A stretch of DNA of 64,000 bases from Trogon surrucura. Taxonomy: Eukaryota; Chordata; Aves; Trogoniformes; Trogonidae. Location of the stretch: contig CM036618.1 in assembly GCA_020746105.1 (NCBI GenBank), forward strand, positions 113,219,308-113,283,307, given 5' to 3'. The notes under the pieces are model-generated. The model saw nothing but the letters and a program-made list of their open reading frames with translations. It was not told the origin of the DNA and searched no databases. Below, piece after piece: positions 59,725-64,000 of this stretch; within the stretch, counting starts at the first letter, position 1, and every line of letters starts with the position of its first letter. Made by a program: the position numbers and the translations under genes.

Positions 59725-62700
59725 AAAACTGGGCCTGTGATGTGGGTGGAAATTAATTCTGACCTCTGTGGGCTTTGCACGTGGCTAGTGACCCACTAGA
59801 AACGCATTCCCTGCCCGGGTTACAGCTCGGGAGTAAATCACTGTGTATTTTCTGCGCTAGTAGATGTTTGGTGAGCATGTGAATGTGTGCTTTTTGACAA
59901 ATGCAAAACATGGCTGGTGGCTGGGCTGAGATATCCTCAGTTTTTCAGGTTGTTGTGGCATCTTGCTACAAGCTGCCATCACCCTTTCCAGCCGTGGCTG
60001 CCCCCAAGATCCCTGCAGAAGCAGCTGCCACACTCCTCCCCAGAGGCAGAAGTGCTTCAGTGCTGGGCAGAGAAACCTTGTGTCAGCAGCTGCCCCTGCT
60101 CTGCTCTTCTCCGAAGGCTACCAATTAATTCCTTACAACATGATCCATCTGTTCCCAGCCCGTAAGCTGCTTGAGATATAGGAGCTGTCCTTGTTGTACG
60201 TGCTTGAACAGTGCTGCAGAAAGGAGTCCTGGCCTCAGGCACGATGACAAGGAGAACATTAAACTTCTGGTGAAATGGCTGCAAGTCCTGGCAGACCTGT
60301 AGGTTGTTGAAGCTGTCAAGGGAAATGGAATATTCTTGTCATTTTGACCACATGCAGAAACCATCACAACTGCACACGTACGTCTGGTCGGTTTAGAAGT
60401 GTTTTGCTCTCCCCTTGCGCAGCTGTTGTTTCAGCATCTCGGGTACTGCTAAACCGTGTAGGTCTCTTTCTAAGCTGGTTTTCTTTTTTCTTTATTGTTA
60501 TATTTTAATTTTCTTAGATGATTCTGCTTCTCGGGAAGTTGAGATTTGTCTGCTCATTTGTGTGGTCCTCACATAACCATGTTTCAAAGATCTGCTCTCC
60601 AGAATGAAGCGAGGGTAATGGTGCTGCTTGTCACATGGGGAATCCTGTGCCACCTCCTGTCCTTTGCAGCGTTCATGCCTTGGGCTGGAGGCTGTGGTTT
60701 CAGGGTTCCTGGTAACCACATCAAAAAATATCCCAGCCCTGTGACGCAAGGCACTAATGACCGATGCAAACTCACTTTTCTGGTTCAGATTGGTTAAATA
60801 TTTTTTTGGCAGGCTGACTGGAGAGCCTTGTGCCACATCAGGAGCTGCCTGTCTCCATGCCCCGCTAACTGCGTGCTGGACCACGTACTGCCTGTTTTCC
60901 TGCACAACGACAGCATAAACTCCATTGCCACGGCTAATTGGGTAGAAATTAGATGTTCTGCTCATGCAAAACCGAGATGAAATGTACGGTGTTGAGTAGT
61001 CTGGTGCACAGATGCCATATTTCTGATGGTGTCAGTGTAGCCTGAGCACTTGGACGCTCTCTCTGTGTCTCAGCAGAGCCTACTGGGACAGGAGACCAGG
61101 TGTAATCCTGTCTCGGGGTAGACAGTGCTGCTCCATCACTGGGTCTTCTCCACTTCTGGGAGGGCAGGTGCAGGTGCTGACGTGGCTCAGCTGAGATGTG
61201 AAAATTCCTTAAGTCCCCACAGTCTGTAGCATCTGAAACCAATTGTTTCTTTCACTGTAAAATTTTTGCCACGTAATTTCAATTTGCAGCCTTCCAGCTA
61301 GGCACAGCTGTCAGGTTTCGATGTTTTCAGTGCTTTGTTATGTGGATTTTTCTTTTTATTAAGAGTGGTGTCTTTACCAAACAAGCATCTTGATCACCAT
61401 CTCAGTTTAAAAAGTACATCTAAAGGTCAGCTTACCTGAAGTCATCTTGGGGAATGTTGATGGAATATAAAACCCCCAGCATCTCTGACTGTAAAAATGT
61501 GACCAGCTTTTGTCACTGTCCAGGCAGTGGCAGAGAGAAGACGAGATCTGCTTTGCTTTTCTCTTTGGCTTTGCCTTTGTGGAGAATTTAACTTGTATTT
61601 AAGCAACAGAGGAAAATTACTTTAGACACCTTCTTTGTATACATAAAACTTGGTTTATGGTCTGCCCTTCCCTGTGCTCTCCAGCTCAGTGATCTTCTGT
61701 GCCACATCATCCCCGTGGGAGCATGAGGAGGAGAAGAGGGCAGGGGAATCTCTTAGCAATGTTACGATCATCAGAAAGTCAGTCCCTGCAGCCGAACTCG
61801 TACCAGCAAACTCTTTGCCAGCTGTGTGGGCAGGCTTAATGCCTAGGTCATGTGGCGTGGATGCAAATTTAGTGCACTTGAAAACGGAGCTAAGCCAGAG
61901 GGTTGTACAGTAAGCCTGTGGAGACCAGCTGTTGTGGCAGGGGATAAATGAGTGGGAAGGAAAAAACACTTATTCCTTGTTCCAGAGAAAGAGAAGAATC
62001 TCTCTGGGTTTTCTACGTAGGGCCCCAGCATGCAAGGGACTGTGTGTCAAGCTGTGGTTTGTGTCACGGGATCAAGATGGGGGTGACTGTCTTGGCTATA
62101 GCCCTGAGAAGAAATGGAAAACCCCATGTCTTTGTTTCCCAGGGGTACCTAATATGTGTCCTGGGCTTTCAGAGCAGCAGGCACAGGGATAGTGAGAGGC
62201 TCCAACGCCTCCAGAGGAGCGGCTGAGGGCTGCTTGGATGTGGGAAGGGTTAAGCAGCCTGGATATGAGGAATGAGCTGTGGTGTTCCTTCTGTGATTCA
62301 AAGAGGGAAAAATGTTCCCTCCCTCTCAGATGCTTCCTTCTGTCCAAAAAAGGCTAAATGGGCTCAGTGAAAAACCAGCAGAGGCATTCCTCATTTTCTC
62401 TGGAGTAACTGGATGTAAAAGCCTGGATTTAAAGGGGTAGCTTGCAGCGAATTAAATGTGACTCTGAAAGGAATTCACCTTCTGCAGGAAAGCTGGCTGT
62501 GGTTTTGGTAACGAAGGATGAGCTGGGTGCTAGCTAGAGAAAGACAAGGCTGTGTAAGAGAAGGATATTAACAAACACAGATGAGTCATTAGTCATCACA
62601 GATTATTAAACACAGGAGGCCAGTTTGTCTTCTTTATTTTATTAGGGACAGCTTACACGCACAGTGATAACCACAGGGCTCAGCTGTGTTTGCAGCTCCT

Positions 62701-64000
62701 AAGCACACAGGTTAATGGTATCGAACCTGATCCAAAACCCGTTCATGTCAACAGGAGACTCTCCCCTGACTTCCGACGTGCTTTGAAGCGCGACCAAAGT
62801 GAGTTTAATAATCTCATTTAATATATCGTGTGATCTGTCTGCAGCCAAACAGACTGCATTTGTCTTCTCCAGGCCAGGATTGCAGGCCCTTAGTACACCA
62901 TTTGCTGGTGACACTCTGTTTCTTGTGAAATATATGTGAGGGCTGGTTTGAAAACACATCTCCATGCAGAGAAAAGCCACCTCTGCTCCTCAGCTCACCT
63001 TCAACGCCCCTGCTTTGAGGCCCCTCTGCCACCCAGCAAGGAGTCACAGAGGTAATCCAAGGTCTGAATGATGATGGCGGTGGAGAAAATCTTTAAAAGA
63101 GAAAGGAGAATTAAGGAAGGAGGAGGATGATTGCCAACATCAATGTGAGATGGAAGGGAAAGATCTCTGGCTGTCAGGCACTGTGTTGTGGTCCTTCCTT
63201 CCCACCTCCAGCCAGCTGGAGGTGAGAACAGCATGGGGTACATCTTCACAGCATGTGAGTTTCTGCTTCCCTCTCTCATCTGGATCAGAGCTGGAGAGAA
63301 GTTTGCCCCACTCTTCTTGCTGCCCAAAAGTAGGATTCTGAGGAGGCTGGGCTATGAACAGGGCTACCCTCATCCTAGGGGAAGAGCAGGAAGGTCTCTG
63401 TAAATCAAGGATCCTAGTCAGGCTGCTGACACCAGCTGCTCTGGAAAACGGTAGGGTGAGGTCTACCACGCTTGCTATCGGACAGACATTAGACACGTGT
63501 CCCATCACACTCCACAGCCCTGTGGGGCTGATGATGGCTTCCTTTCAGGTCCCAGTTCTGCTTGAGCTGGAGTTTCCCCCTCCCATGAGTGTCTGAGCTG
63601 CCAAAAAGCTCTTGGTTATCCAGATCATCCCTAGTGAGCATGGTCGAGACTGTGTGAAAAGTAAAGATTAGGGAGGAAGGCGGTGGAAGAAGGAAAACAA
63701 TTGATATGGGAGTTGGAGGAGGTGCTCTGAGGCATGAAAAGTGTTTTGGTCACTTGGAGGGGGAATTTCTTATTTGCCTTGAGCAGAATGACTTTCTGTG
63801 TGAGTGGGATGCAGAAGACCAGGTTTCTTCATCCCTGAAGTAAGGGCCGAGTTTGCTTGTGTGTTTATGTCTGGGAGAGAGCTCCTTGCTGGATATCCTG
63901 AAGAGAAATGACTGACGACGGGGGCATGGGGAGGAGAGAGGGGCTGCCTCCCTTGTTAGCTGATAACTGCCTTTGTGGGGTAAGGATTAGGCTCTTCACC
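59725..64000. other. Distal intergenic DNA to window end
   Basis: No recognised gene apart from the candidate exon at 60776-60965 on the minus strand. In human, BANF2 and RRBP1 follow on this side of SNX5; neither the short BAF-like protein nor the RRBP1 N-terminal membrane anchor is encoded here. A non-coding first exon of the next gene could be hidden. Confidence 0.5.
60776..60965 (-). CDS. Candidate coding exon of an unidentified minus-strand gene
   Basis: Not recognised. On the minus strand an ATG (60965-60963) opens a frame with protein-like composition (MSRTSNFYPISRGNGVYAVV, ENRQYVVQHAVSGAWRQAAP, PKKYLTNLNQK). It reaches a consensus donor CAGAAAA|GTGAGT at 60776/60775. The frame stays open past the donor to 60498, but that part loses protein character. 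No partner exon was found on either side, so this may be a chance frame. Confidence 0.15.

Noticed and set aside
60498..60775. Continuation of the minus-strand frame after the candidate donor
   Set aside because: Loses protein-like composition; treated as intron-like read-through.

Overview
The window is vertebrate nuclear DNA, almost certainly from a bird. It holds intron-rich protein genes with CpG-island promoters. Its interspersed repeats are CR1 LINE fragments with the avian-type 3' end (ATTCTATGATTCTAT on + or its complement AATCATAGAATCATAG), and I see no mammalian SINEs. Three orthologues of human 20p genes lie in the human order: OVOL2 (+), MGME1 (-), SNX5 (+). OVOL2 and MGME1 converge tail to tail; MGME1 and SNX5 diverge head to head. 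I do not assign a species.

Layout. 1-4079: upstream DNA without a recognisable gene, with one CR1 stub. 4080-5830: CpG island with the OVOL2 promoter, a probable 5' UTR exon (4360-4436) and OVOL2 coding exons 1-2. 8038-8227 and 11885-12195: OVOL2 zinc-finger exons 3-4, then the 3' UTR. 13730-16600: spacer with a candidate 52-codon membrane microprotein at 15508-15666. 16602-20143: MGME1 coding exons on the minus strand; its non-coding first exon lies near 25518-25600, so its first intron is about 5.4 kb. 25200-26130: shared CpG-island promoter with an NRF1 palindrome and an ACTACAA-type element on the MGME1 side, and a YY1-type motif and TATA box on the SNX5 side. 26030-42473: SNX5, 13 coding exons, first intron 8.9 kb. 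43006-64000: about 21 kb with no recognisable gene, three clear CR1 copies and a few weak coding candidates. In human, BANF2 and RRBP1 lie on this side of SNX5; no coding part of either is visible here.

Function. OVOL2 is a nuclear C2H2 repressor of epithelial identity. MGME1 is a mitochondrial single-strand DNA exonuclease. SNX5 is a PX-BAR sorting nexin of endosomal tubules. They share a neighbourhood, not a pathway; the one mechanistic link is the shared MGME1/SNX5 promoter.

Most notable: two one-base homopolymer excesses (C7 and G7) that break the OVOL2 exon 2 frame and look like sequence errors or an odd allele; a spliced OVOL2 leader inside the CpG island; the MGME1/SNX5 promoter; the 52-codon candidate; and two unexplained coding-like stretches in the distal desert (58708-59724 on + and 60776-60965 on -). 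No undescribed multi-gene system was found.
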